The notes under the pieces: model-generated
Databases searched by the model: none
What the model was told of the DNA's origin: nothing
Seen by the model: the letters and a program-made list of their open reading frames with translations, nothing else
Translations under genes and position numbers: made by a program
Assembly (NCBI RefSeq): GCF_902491705.1
Contig: NZ_CABUIW010000084.1
Span: 1-6,183 of the forward strand
Direction of reading: 5' to 3'
Length of the DNA: 6,183 bases
Origin: an uncultured Lactobacillus sp.
GTDB lineage: Bacteria; Bacillota; Bacilli; Lactobacillales; Lactobacillaceae
Shown: piece by piece, positions 1-6,183 of the stretch
Numbering within the stretch: position 1 is the first letter of the stretch
Layout of the letters: every line of letters starts with the position of its first letter

Positions 1-92
1 CAACGAAAAATAAATCGGCCCTCAAAAAACAATCAAGGACAATTATCTAAAAATATCAGGTCTAACCCTAGATGAGACTTGACTTTACGTAG
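1..92. other. Non-coding left edge, no gene seen
   Basis: This 92-bp stretch lies downstream of the racD terminator. On the + strand the three frames stop at 11-13, 48-50 and 73-75, so at most a 24-codon tail of a gene entering from the left could be present, and none of these tails resembles a protein I recognise. The minus strand is also interrupted by stops. No convincing promoter, repeat or RNA gene is visible. It may be intergenic DNA, or the edge of an element that continues to the left; the sequence does not decide between these. Confidence 0.4.
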
Positions 93-124
93 AAAAAAGA
101 AGAGAATTTCTTCTCTTCTTTTTT
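93..124 (-). terminator. Rho-independent terminator after racD, possibly bidirectional
   Basis: A perfect 14-bp inverted repeat (93-106 pairs with 111-124) surrounds a 4-base loop (TTTC on the + strand). Each arm has a purine-rich GAAGAGAA core flanked by a run of six A or T. On the minus strand the hairpin ends in TTTTTT directly after the racD stop, and its first two bases are part of that stop codon (123-125). The + strand also ends in a T-run, so it could stop a convergent transcript as well. Only three G-C pairs are present in the stem, so its strength is uncertain. Confidence 0.7.
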
Positions 125-872
125 ACTTATACATATATTTAGCACAAGCTTCTTTAGGATCCATTCCATTACGGATCTTAAGAGCCAATTCAATTGATAC
201 ATCCGCAATAATTGATTGTGGATCAATCACGTTATATGGATGATCTGGTGCTTTTTCTTGAGCTAATGATAACTCAGTACAACCTAGCAAAATTACATTA
301 CAGCCGTACTTATCATGCATTGTTTTCAAGATCTTGTGATACAAATCATGATCTACAATGCCTTTTTCTTTAATGTCAGAATAAATCAATTCATTAACCA
401 TTGGTTGAATTTCGGGTCCACCTAATTCAACCTTGCGGCCAACTTTCTCAATTTCGTCTGCATACAAGTGATCATAAATAGAACCTTCTGTTGCAATTAA
501 GCCAATCTTTTTTTCATTTGGATAATTATCAACAAAATTATGAACGGCGATTCGCATCATGTGCAAGAATGGTCGATCAGTCAATGCAGCAAGATCATCA
601 TAGAAATAGTGGGCAGTGTTGCAAGGCATTACGTAGAAATCGGTTCCTAATTTGTCTTGCCCTTCCACATCATCTTTTAAATCATAAAAGAAGTTAGGCT
701 GACTGTGATCCTTAATGTAGGCAGTTCTGTCAGGAACTTGAGCATCATTAACCAAAATATAGTTTAAATAATCTTGATCACGTGCAATCTTAACGCGATG
801 GTTAATTAAACGCACATAACTTTCAGTGGCAATGGTTCCCATTCCACCAATAATACTAAAAAAGTGCTTCAT
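123..872 (-). CDS. racD: Aspartate/glutamate-family amino-acid racemase (probable aspartate racemase)
   Basis: This is a cofactor-independent racemase of the Asp/Glu/hydantoin racemase family, 249 residues, which is normal length. The N-terminus carries the family motif IIGGMGTIAT (residues 7-16). The two catalytic cysteines are both present: C84 in MPCNTAH (82-88) and C198 in LLGCTEL (195-201). The motifs match the RacD/YgeA branch better than glutamate racemase MurI, so the likely reaction is interconversion of L- and D-aspartate in the cytoplasm. D-Asp is the cross-bridge residue in the Lys-D-Asp peptidoglycan of many lactobacilli. The gene starts with ATG 11 bp after the murE stop, with a weak purine-rich site (GAGTTGAGA) overlapping the gap, so it is very probably co-transcribed and perhaps translationally coupled. 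Its stop codon runs into the terminator. Substrate specificity (Asp versus Glu) cannot be proven from sequence alone. Confidence 0.9.
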   Translation of the reverse strand: MKHFFSIIGGMGTIATESYVRLINHRVKIARDQDYLNYILVNDAQVPDRTAYIKDHSQPNFFYDLKDDVEGQDKLGTDFYVMPCNTAHYFYDDLAALTDRPFLHMMRIAVHNFVDNYPNEKKIGLIATEGSIYDHLYADEIEKVGRKVELGGPEIQPMVNELIYSDIKEKGIVDHDLYHKILKTMHDKYGCNVILLGCTELSLAQEKAPDHPYNVIDPQSIIADVSIELALKIRNGMDPKEACAKYMYK

Positions 873-883
873 CGTCTCAACTC

Positions 884-2455
884 TTATTTTCTAAAGTGTT
901 CTTTTTCGCCTTCTAATTCATTGATTACATTTTGTGCAACAACGATATCAGATGGGTATGGTGTGTTTACACCACGAATCTTTTGGAAGGCATCTGCACC
1001 CTTACCACAGATTAAGACAACATCATCTGGGCCAGCCATTTCAATGGCATCGTGGATTGCCTTCTTACGGTCTAATTCAATAGTGACATCACACTTAGAG
1101 TGGTCAATACCTGAATCAATTTCCTCGGCAATAGACTTAGGATCTTCAAAGCCTGGGTCATCAGTTGTCAAAAACGCCTTGTCAGCATATGCAGTTAAAC
1201 TTTCACTGAAGCCTGGACGACGTGAAACGCCTTTATCACCAGGAGCACCTACAACAACGATGATCTTAGGATTGTTGAATTCATTACGCATAAAGCTCAT
1301 AAGAGCCATCATAGAAGCCTTGTTGTGAGCATAGTCAACAACAACCATACCGTGACTCTTAGTTCTTTCAGTTTGCATACGACCTGGAATGGTTACGTCG
1401 CGAATACCTTTTGCACATTGATCGTGGTTAAGGCCTGCAAGACCTGCACCGATAATTGCGGCAGTACCGTTTGATTCGTTGAAGTCACCAAGCATCTTCA
1501 AAGTGTAGTCACCATTAATAGGCAACTTCTTAGCCTTGTCACTTGCGCAGTAAAGCTTGAAGCGAGTTTCCTTCATATCCAATTCTTGTGAAGCAAATCT
1601 AAAGTCGATTGGCACCTTCAAGTTTGGATTTTCGAAATCTTCTCTAGCAAACAAGTAAATGCTGTCTGGATTAGTAGTGGTAGTAGCTGCTGCGTAAACT
1701 TCGTCAAAGTGGTCAGTTTCAGCGTTAATAATACATTTACGTGAGTTAACCATTAATTGAAGTTTGCAGTGTAAGTAATCCGCAAAGTTAGGGTGTTCAT
1801 TTGGTCCAATATGGTCTGGGGTAATGTTTAAGAAGAAGCCTAAGTCATAAGTTAAACCAAATACACGGTTTTTCTTGTAAGCTTGGCTAGATATTTCCAT
1901 TACTAAGTGAGTCATACCGTTATCTACAGCAGTACGCATATCACGGAATAAGTCCAAACTTTCTGGAGTAGTCAAGCTTGACTTAAAGCTGTCTTCTGGC
2001 TTAGGACCAACAACGTCATTAACTGAAGAAATTAAAGCTGTCTTACCACCATTAGCTTGATCAAGCATTCCCTTCAAAAAGTATGCAGAAGTAGTTTTAC
2101 CTTTAGTACCAGTGAAGGCTACTACGTACAAATCATCTTGTGGGAAGCGGAAGAATGCAGCTGATAAGAGTGCCATTGCCTTAGATACGTCACGTACGAT
2201 CAAAGCGTGCATCCCTTTACCTTCAGGATAAGGTTGTTCTGCAACATAACAAATGGCACCGTTATCTTTAGCCATTGATAAATAAGTTGGTCTAAAGCCT
2301 GCGCCTTTGCAGAAGAATAAGGTGTTAGTTTGGATATCACGTGAGTCGTAAGAAACGTAATCCATCTTAGTTGCTACAGTATCTTGAACTGCACTTGATT
2401 TAAGCAAGTGGTGTTCTTTTAAAATTAATATACAGGTATTTAAAGAAATACTCAT
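884..2455 (-). CDS. murE: UDP-N-acetylmuramoyl-tripeptide synthetase MurE, probably L-lysine-adding
   Basis: This cytoplasmic Mur ligase adds the third amino acid to UDP-MurNAc-L-Ala-D-Glu using ATP. Its 523 residues are a normal full length. The N-terminal UDP-MurNAc-binding domain covers about 1-108. The ATP-binding P-loop is TGTKGKTT (115-122). LTTPES (161-166), MEISSQAY (186-193) and NITPDHIG (210-217) are Mur-ligase core motifs, and K231 in HCKLQL is the likely carbamylated lysine. The C-terminal domain has PGRMQ (357-361), VDYAHN (373-378) and GDKG (406-409). The position of the diaminopimelate-specific DNPR motif reads DDPG (432-435) with no arginine, which argues against diaminopimelate and for lysine. 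The GKGHE position reads GKGAD (484-488). The ATG has a strong GAGGAG ribosome site (2462-2467), 6 bases upstream. It lies 48 bp after the histidine kinase and 11 bp before racD. Lysine use is an inference from motif and genus. Confidence 0.92.
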   Translation of the reverse strand: MSISLNTCILILKEHHLLKSSAVQDTVATKMDYVSYDSRDIQTNTLFFCKGAGFRPTYLSMAKDNGAICYVAEQPYPEGKGMHALIVRDVSKAMALLSAAFFRFPQDDLYVVAFTGTKGKTTSAYFLKGMLDQANGGKTALISSVNDVVGPKPEDSFKSSLTTPESLDLFRDMRTAVDNGMTHLVMEISSQAYKKNRVFGLTYDLGFFLNITPDHIGPNEHPNFADYLHCKLQLMVNSRKCIINAETDHFDEVYAAATTTTNPDSIYLFAREDFENPNLKVPIDFRFASQELDMKETRFKLYCASDKAKKLPINGDYTLKMLGDFNESNGTAAIIGAGLAGLNHDQCAKGIRDVTIPGRMQTERTKSHGMVVVDYAHNKASMMALMSFMRNEFNNPKIIVVVGAPGDKGVSRRPGFSESLTAYADKAFLTTDDPGFEDPKSIAEEIDSGIDHSKCDVTIELDRKKAIHDAIEMAGPDDVVLICGKGADAFQKIRGVNTPYPSDIVVAQNVINELEGEKEHFRK

Positions 2456-2461
2456 TATTTT

Positions 2462-2467
2462 CTCCTC
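2462..2467 (-). promoter_or_regulatory. Strong ribosome binding site of murE
   Basis: On the minus strand GAGGAG lies 6 bases before the ATG at 2453-2455. It is the best Shine-Dalgarno match in the window and fixes the murE start. Confidence 0.8.
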
Positions 2468-2491
2468 GTTGTATCAATACATTCAGTCAAA

Positions 2492-2500
2492 ATTATAACA
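2492..2500 (-). promoter_or_regulatory. Candidate extended -10 promoter for murE-racD
   Basis: On the minus strand the sequence reads TGTTATAAT, which is a perfect TATAAT (2492-2497) preceded by TG plus one base, the extended -10 form used by the housekeeping sigma factor. No good -35 is seen: the hexamer 17 bases upstream reads CCCCAA. The expected transcription start is near 2485, giving a leader of about 30 bases that contains the murE ribosome site. It begins just after the histidine-kinase stop codon (2504-2506). It could give murE and racD expression independent of the regulator genes. Confidence 0.5.
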
Positions 2501-2503
2501 CAG

Positions 2504-3658
2504 CTAACGCTTACTTGGGGCCTTCTTAGGATCAAGTGGCAGGCGAATTATGAAACTTGTCCAATTCTTATCTGATTGGCAGCGAATAGTTCCATGGTGC
2601 AAGTCAACCACGCTTTTGGTAATTGAAAGTCCCAATCCTGTACCACCGGTTTTGGTATTACGAGAATTCTCAACTCGGTAGAAACGTTCGAAAATCTTTT
2701 TTTGTGCATCCTTAGGAATAGGTTCACCGTTATTTTCGACCCGCAGTTCAACTTTACGCTTATTCACTAAGTTAGCAACCAATTTAATCTTGGTAGCTCC
2801 TGTGCCATATTTGAATGCATTAGAAATTAAATTATTATATACTCTCACTAATTTTTCAGCATCGGCCTTAATTGTTAAATCTTTAGGGCGTGTTTCAATC
2901 TCGATCTCAATGCCTTTCTTTTCAGCTTCTAATTCAAATCCAGCAGCCACTTGTTCTAACATTGAATAAATATGTAGTCTAGCTAAATTCAATTTAGTCT
3001 TAGTTGACTTAAGCGTCGTATATTCAAACAAGTCATTTGCTAGAGACTTCATTTGTTCAGCCTTAGTGTAAGCAATATTAATATATTTTTGTTGATCCTC
3101 AGGTGAAGCTACACCACTTTTTAATAGACCCAAATAACCGATAATCGAAGTTAATGGCGTTCTGATATCATGAGATACATTAGTGATCAATTCATCCTTA
3201 GATTGTTCAATTGCTCGCTCTTCATTAATTGAGTTCACAGTACTATCAACCAATGAATTAATTGAATCAACTACACGTTGTAATTCAGGACGAACTCTAA
3301 AGTTAATTCTATGGTCAAAGTGGCCGCTAGCAACATAATGCAATTCCAGAATAACGTGTCTTAATTGCATTTGGTGATATCTTCTAATTAAACGCCAGTA
3401 TAAAACGGCTAAATCGCCGATCCCCATCAAAATAATGAAAATATTTTGCCAGGACCATAAATGGTAGCCGCCCGCAAACGTCATCGTCTTTTTTAGAAAA
3501 TAAATGCCATTAACTAAACTTTGATCCTGCAAAATAGCTAGGTGGATCAAAATAATTATTGATAAATTTAACAAAAGCAGAAGGACGACCGTTACGATCC
3601 CTTCTGCAAATAGTTCACTCTTTTCAGCACCAGTTAACTTGACGCGTTCTTTTTTCAT
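2504..3658 (-). CDS. Two-component sensor histidine kinase, membrane-bound, EnvZ/VanS-like
   Basis: The 384-residue protein has two membrane segments (about 18-42 and 71-90) separated by a short outside loop of some 28 residues, so there is no separate extracellular sensor domain. A HAMP linker follows (about 88-142, with the Pro-Glu pair at 124-125). The dimerisation/phosphoacceptor motif VSHDIRTPLTSI (161-172) places the phosphorylated histidine at H163. The ATPase domain has an N-box NLISNAFKYG (276-285), a G1 box reading ENNGEPIP (308-315), an F-box FERFYR (323-328) and a G2 box GGTGLGLSI (338-346). All key catalytic elements are present. The G1 position that is usually D in DNG is N here, a variant also seen in VanS-like kinases. 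It starts with ATG 3 bp after the stop of the response regulator, which is its obvious partner, with a GAGG site inside the regulator's end (3667-3670). The signal sensed is unknown; the murE-racD context suggests cell-envelope state. Confidence 0.9.
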   Translation of the reverse strand: MKKERVKLTGAEKSELFAEGIVTVVLLLLLNLSIIILIHLAILQDQSLVNGIYFLKKTMTFAGGYHLWSWQNIFIILMGIGDLAVLYWRLIRRYHQMQLRHVILELHYVASGHFDHRINFRVRPELQRVVDSINSLVDSTVNSINEERAIEQSKDELITNVSHDIRTPLTSIIGYLGLLKSGVASPEDQQKYINIAYTKAEQMKSLANDLFEYTTLKSTKTKLNLARLHIYSMLEQVAAGFELEAEKKGIEIEIETRPKDLTIKADAEKLVRVYNNLISNAFKYGTGATKIKLVANLVNKRKVELRVENNGEPIPKDAQKKIFERFYRVENSRNTKTGGTGLGLSITKSVVDLHHGTIRCQSDKNWTSFIIRLPLDPKKAPSKR

Positions 3659-3661
3659 TAA

Positions 3662-4348
3662 CTACGCCTCAACTTTGTATCCTACACCCCAAACAGTTTG
3701 AATAACGTCTTCGCCGCCAGTTGCCTTTTGAATCTTGTCACGAAGGTGTGATACGTGCACCATAACGGTTTTGGCAGAAACAATAGATTCTTGTTGCCAA
3801 ACACGTTCAAAAATTTCATCAGCTGAAAATACACGGTTAGGGTGACTAGCTAAAAGATAAAGAATGCCAAATTCCAAAGCAGTTAATTGAATAGCTTTGC
3901 CATCAATTGTCTTTACTTCATGAGAATCGCGGTTGATTACTAATGGACCAACTTCCAAGATATCTGGCTTTTCATCTTTAACTTGTTTTTGGCTACGACG
4001 CAATAATGAACGAACTCTTGCCATTACTTCAAGTGGGTTGAATGGCTTAGATACGTAGTCATCGGCACCGGTAATCAAACCTTGAATCTTATCCATATCG
4101 CCAGTCTTAGCAGAAACGATAATAATTGGAATATCTGAATCTTTTCTAACTTCTTTAATTACTTCGATTCCAGACATATTAGGCATCATTACGTCTAAGA
4201 TCATCAATGCGATATCTGGTGTAGTAGTTAACTTAGTAATTGCTTCTTTACCACTATATGCCGCAACGGGTTCATAGCCTTCGTTTTTTAAATAAATGCT
4301 TAAAAGTTCTACGATTTCTTTATCATCATCAACAACTAAAATTTTCAC
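3662..4348 (-). CDS. Two-component response regulator, OmpR/PhoB family
   Basis: This is a DNA-binding transcription regulator of 228 residues, normal for the family. The receiver domain (about 1-115) begins with the typical MKILVVDDD. It has the acidic pair D8/D9, phosphoacceptor D52 in ILDVMMP (50-56), the conserved hydroxyl residue S79 in IVSAK, and K101 in SKPF. The winged-helix output domain (about 130-226) contains the recognition region VMVHVSHLRDKI (195-206) and the wing VWGVGYK (219-225). The start is GTG at 4346-4348, fixed by the family N-terminus and by a purine-rich ribosome site upstream. The histidine kinase follows after 3 bp, so the two form a co-transcribed pair. It probably controls its own operon and may control downstream cell-wall genes, but no clear tandem binding repeat was found in the 171-bp spacer upstream. 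Exact orthology was not assigned. Confidence 0.93.
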   Translation of the reverse strand: MKILVVDDDKEIVELLSIYLKNEGYEPVAAYSGKEAITKLTTTPDIALMILDVMMPNMSGIEVIKEVRKDSDIPIIIVSAKTGDMDKIQGLITGADDYVSKPFNPLEVMARVRSLLRRSQKQVKDEKPDILEVGPLVINRDSHEVKTIDGKAIQLTALEFGILYLLASHPNRVFSADEIFERVWQQESIVSAKTVMVHVSHLRDKIQKATGGEDVIQTVWGVGYKVEA

Positions 4349-4358
4349 GAGGAAGAGT

Positions 4359-4365
4359 CCCCCTT
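4359..4365 (-). promoter_or_regulatory. Ribosome binding site supporting the GTG start of the response regulator
   Basis: On the minus strand AAGGGGG lies 10 bases before GTG at 4346-4348. It matches the AGGAGG consensus except for one base. It supports the non-ATG start, which the conserved N-terminus MKILVVDDD also requires. Confidence 0.6.
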
Positions 4366-4480
4366 CTTCTTTTTATTTATTTTTGTCTTTTATCCTATGT
4401 ATAGTTTAACAAACCTTATGACTATTTTACCCAATTTTAGACAAAAGACCTAAAAGCAACGCTTATCTTTAGCTTTTCAT
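4366..4480. other. AT-rich intergenic spacer, presumed promoter region of the two-component operon
   Basis: This lies between the exporter terminator and the response-regulator ribosome site. On the minus strand it is AT-rich and contains several partial -10 hexamers (for example TAAAAT, TATACA and TAAACT), but none with a -35 at a proper distance, so I do not name a specific promoter. Because a terminator stands upstream, a promoter for the regulator is expected here. No ORF, RNA gene or convincing operator repeat is visible. Confidence 0.4.
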
Positions 4481-4511
4481 AAAAAAAGCAGATATCCTGT
4501 GATATCTGCTT
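4481..4511 (-). terminator. Rho-independent terminator of the ABC exporter
   Basis: On the minus strand an 11-bp perfect stem (4501-4511 with 4486-4496, containing GCAGATATC) and a 4-base loop are followed by a run of seven T (4481-4487). It sits 8 bp after the exporter stop codon (4520-4522). On the + strand only two T follow the stem, so it acts for the minus strand only. It separates the exporter from the two-component genes. Confidence 0.88.
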
Positions 4512-4519
4512 GAAAACAA

Positions 4520-6118
4520 TTATTGAATTTCTTTTTTACCAGTATAAAGTTCGTAGTAGTAACCCTTCTTCTTGAGAAGTTGTTCGTGGTTACCCTCTTC
4601 AATAATGTGACCATGGTCAAGTACCAAAATCAAATCAGAGTTAACAATTGTTGAAAGACGGTGAGCAATTACGAAGCTTGTACGACCTGCCAAAAGGTTA
4701 TCCATACCAGCTTGAACCATCTTTTCAGTTCTGGTATCAATACTTGAAGTAGCTTCGTCAAGAATCATTACTGGTTCATCAGCAATCATTGCCCGGGCAA
4801 TACTGAGTAGTTGCATCTGTCCTTGTGATAAATCGCCGCCATTACCATCAATCACAGTTTGATAGCCGTGATCAAGATCATGGATAAATTCATCGGCATG
4901 TGACAACTTAGCTGCTTGGTAAACGTCATCATCGCTAGCTTCAGGATTACCAAAGCGGATGTTGTCCATGATTGTTCCAGTAAACAAGTGTGTTTCCTGC
5001 AAAACAATTGACAATGACTGACGCAAATCGTCTTTCTTAATATCCTTAATTGGAATACCGTCGTAAGTAATCTTGCCTGAATCGATTTCATAGAAACGGT
5101 TAAGCATGTTTGAAATCGTAGTCTTACCAGCACCAGTTTCACCAACTAAAGCTACCTTCATACCAGGTTTGGCATTAATCGAAATATCATGCAAAATTTG
5201 ATGTTTTGGTACATAGCTGAAGTTAACGTGATCAAAGACAATGTGACCGCGAACTGGAACCTTCTTAATTGAGCCATCTTTTTGTGGGACATTCCAGTTC
5301 CAAGTACTACCAACTTCATCACCTTTAGAAATCGTAACTGTACCATTGTCTGTTTCTGAAGGTTGATCTTCCAAGTTGAAGATTCTTTCAGCACCAGCTA
5401 AAGCCATTACGATTGAGTTCAATTGTTGTGAAATTTGGGCAATTGGCATACTAAATTGTCTTGAAAGTTGCAAGAATGAACCAATAGCACCAAGTGAAAG
5501 TGGAGCCCATTGATTAATGGCAACAGCACCACCAATAAAGGCGATTAAAACGTAGAGCAAGTTACCCATGTTACCCATAATTGGGAACAAGATAGTTGCA
5601 TAAGTGTTGGCTCTACCTGAAGCTTGACGCAATTCTTCGTTGTACTTGTCAAAACCAGCTTTTGATTCTGGTTCATGGCTGAAGACTTTGATAACCTTCA
5701 ACCCATTAAGCATTTCTTCGTTATAACCATTGATTTGACCCAACTTCTTCTGTTGAATTTGGAAGTATTGGCCTGATTTAGTAGTAAGGTAACGAACAAT
5801 GCCGATTGATAATGCAAAGATGATGAATGAGAAGACAGTTAATTGCCAGCTCAAACTAAACATCGCAACCACAACGAATAACAAACTCAAAATAGAGTTA
5901 GTAAATTGTGGAATTGACTGTGAAATCATCTGCATCAAGGTATCAATATCGTTAGTGTAACGCGACATGATATCACCAAATTCATTTTGGTCAAAGTATG
6001 AAATTGGCAAACTTTCCATGTGCGTAAACATTTCGTTACGTACACGATATTGTACTTTTTGAGCCAAAACACCCATTAACATGTTGAACAAGTAGTTAGT
6101 CATGTGGTAATAAGTCAA
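4520..6118 (-). CDS. ABC exporter half-transporter (permease fused to ATPase), 5'-truncated, possible pseudogene
   Basis: This is a multidrug/lipid-type exporter half with the membrane domain followed by the nucleotide-binding domain. The visible 532 residues begin inside what should be membrane helix 2. Further helices lie at about 74-110 and 175-200. An unusual linker (about 251-290) precedes the ATPase domain, which has Walker A GETGAGKTT (326-334), Q-loop Q374, signature LSQGQ (430-434), Walker B MILDEATSSID (451-461) with catalytic E455, and H-loop H486. The ATPase is therefore intact. Family members are usually near 600 residues or more, so roughly 75 residues with helix 1 are missing. 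The frame is closed by TGA at 6149-6151. The TTG used here (6116-6118) and the ATG at 6101-6103 both lack a ribosome site, so neither looks like a native start. The gene is either a remnant cut by an insertion or mutation, or a frameshifted gene. The linker suggests the larger member of a heterodimeric pair (LmrD/YheH-like), with the partner expected beyond the right edge. Confidence 0.82.
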   Translation of the reverse strand: MTYYHMTNYLFNMLMGVLAQKVQYRVRNEMFTHMESLPISYFDQNEFGDIMSRYTNDIDTLMQMISQSIPQFTNSILSLLFVVVAMFSLSWQLTVFSFIIFALSIGIVRYLTTKSGQYFQIQQKKLGQINGYNEEMLNGLKVIKVFSHEPESKAGFDKYNEELRQASGRANTYATILFPIMGNMGNLLYVLIAFIGGAVAINQWAPLSLGAIGSFLQLSRQFSMPIAQISQQLNSIVMALAGAERIFNLEDQPSETDNGTVTISKGDEVGSTWNWNVPQKDGSIKKVPVRGHIVFDHVNFSYVPKHQILHDISINAKPGMKVALVGETGAGKTTISNMLNRFYEIDSGKITYDGIPIKDIKKDDLRQSLSIVLQETHLFTGTIMDNIRFGNPEASDDDVYQAAKLSHADEFIHDLDHGYQTVIDGNGGDLSQGQMQLLSIARAMIADEPVMILDEATSSIDTRTEKMVQAGMDNLLAGRTSFVIAHRLSTIVNSDLILVLDHGHIIEEGNHEQLLKKKGYYYELYTGKKEIQ

Positions 6119-6183
6119 ATGAAAGGCGATGATATTTGTTCTCTTTGATCAGAATTTTGAGTATATGAAACTAAGCCTTACTC
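6119..6183 (-). other. Disrupted upstream region of the ABC exporter
   Basis: Read on the minus strand, the exporter frame continues upstream for ten more codons (SKRTNIIAFH) and then meets TGA (6149-6151). The NIIAF part still looks like the start of membrane helix 2. Beyond the TGA none of the three frames gives a hydrophobic or exporter-like peptide; they encode short charged stretches interrupted by stops. No ribosome site or promoter for a 5'-shortened gene is seen. The exporter homology therefore seems to end at about 6130-6150, possibly at an insertion or deletion junction. With only some 30 bases left, the foreign side cannot be identified. Confidence 0.45.

Noticed and set aside
491..697. 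A 68-codon + strand open frame inside racD
   Set aside because: It lies antisense to the racemase, has low-complexity Gln/His-rich composition and no family resemblance; a shadow frame.
864..1328. A 154-codon open frame on the + strand opposite the end of murE
   Set aside because: It is antisense to a strongly conserved Mur-ligase domain, has no ribosome site and gives no recognisable protein; it is a shadow of murE codon use.
2548..2751. A 67-codon minus-strand frame inside the histidine kinase
   Set aside because: It is an out-of-frame reading of the kinase ATPase domain, whose G1, F and G2 boxes are intact in the main frame.
4385..4449. Inverted 7-mers GTCTTTT / AAAAGAC flanking the spacer upstream of the response regulator
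   Set aside because: They are too short, AT-rich and about 50 bp apart; response regulators of this family normally bind direct repeats, and none was convincing here.
4852..5394. Two minus-strand open frames (97 and 78 codons) within the exporter gene
   Set aside because: They are out-of-frame readings of the conserved ATPase domain and linker; the exporter frame through here is intact with all motifs.
1..6183. Short inverted similarity between the two window edges (TGATATTT and TTTTGAG in similar order near 21-58 and 6130-6161)
   Set aside because: The matches are only 7-8 bases, AT-rich and differently spaced (23 versus 17 bases), and the right copy overlaps the exporter frame; this is not enough to propose shared insertion-sequence ends.

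Overview
The window is low-GC Firmicute DNA. It most likely comes from a Lactobacillus of the acidophilus/helveticus/delbrueckii group. This rests on protein style, AT-rich codon use, strong AGGAGG-like ribosome sites, a TTG/GTG/ATG mix of starts, and a lysine-type MurE next to an aspartate racemase, which fits the Lys-D-Asp cell wall of these bacteria. The species assignment is inference.

Every gene lies on the minus strand, so transcription runs from high to low coordinates. First comes an ABC exporter (4520-6118) that is missing about 75 N-terminal residues and is blocked by an in-frame TGA at 6149-6151. It ends at a clear rho-independent terminator (4481-4511). After a 171-bp spacer come an OmpR-family response regulator (3662-4348, GTG start) and its sensor histidine kinase (2504-3658), 3 bp apart. 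A 48-bp gap with an extended -10 promoter candidate leads to murE (884-2455), and after 11 bp to the aspartate/glutamate-family racemase racD (123-872). The group closes at an inverted-repeat terminator (93-124) that overlaps the racD stop codon.

Functionally, the centre reads as a regulator pair followed by two peptidoglycan precursor genes. MurE adds the third stem-peptide residue, probably L-Lys. RacD would supply D-Asp for the cross-bridge attached to that lysine. No terminator is visible between the regulator and racD, so one long transcript is possible, with murE-racD also able to start from its own promoter. The exporter upstream is a separate transcription unit and looks damaged at its 5' end.

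No RNA genes, CRISPR arrays or recognisable complete mobile elements are present. No gene-free stretch exceeds about 170 bp. I found no clearly new system. The points most worth checking are the broken exporter end at the right edge and the regulator-murE-racD linkage.
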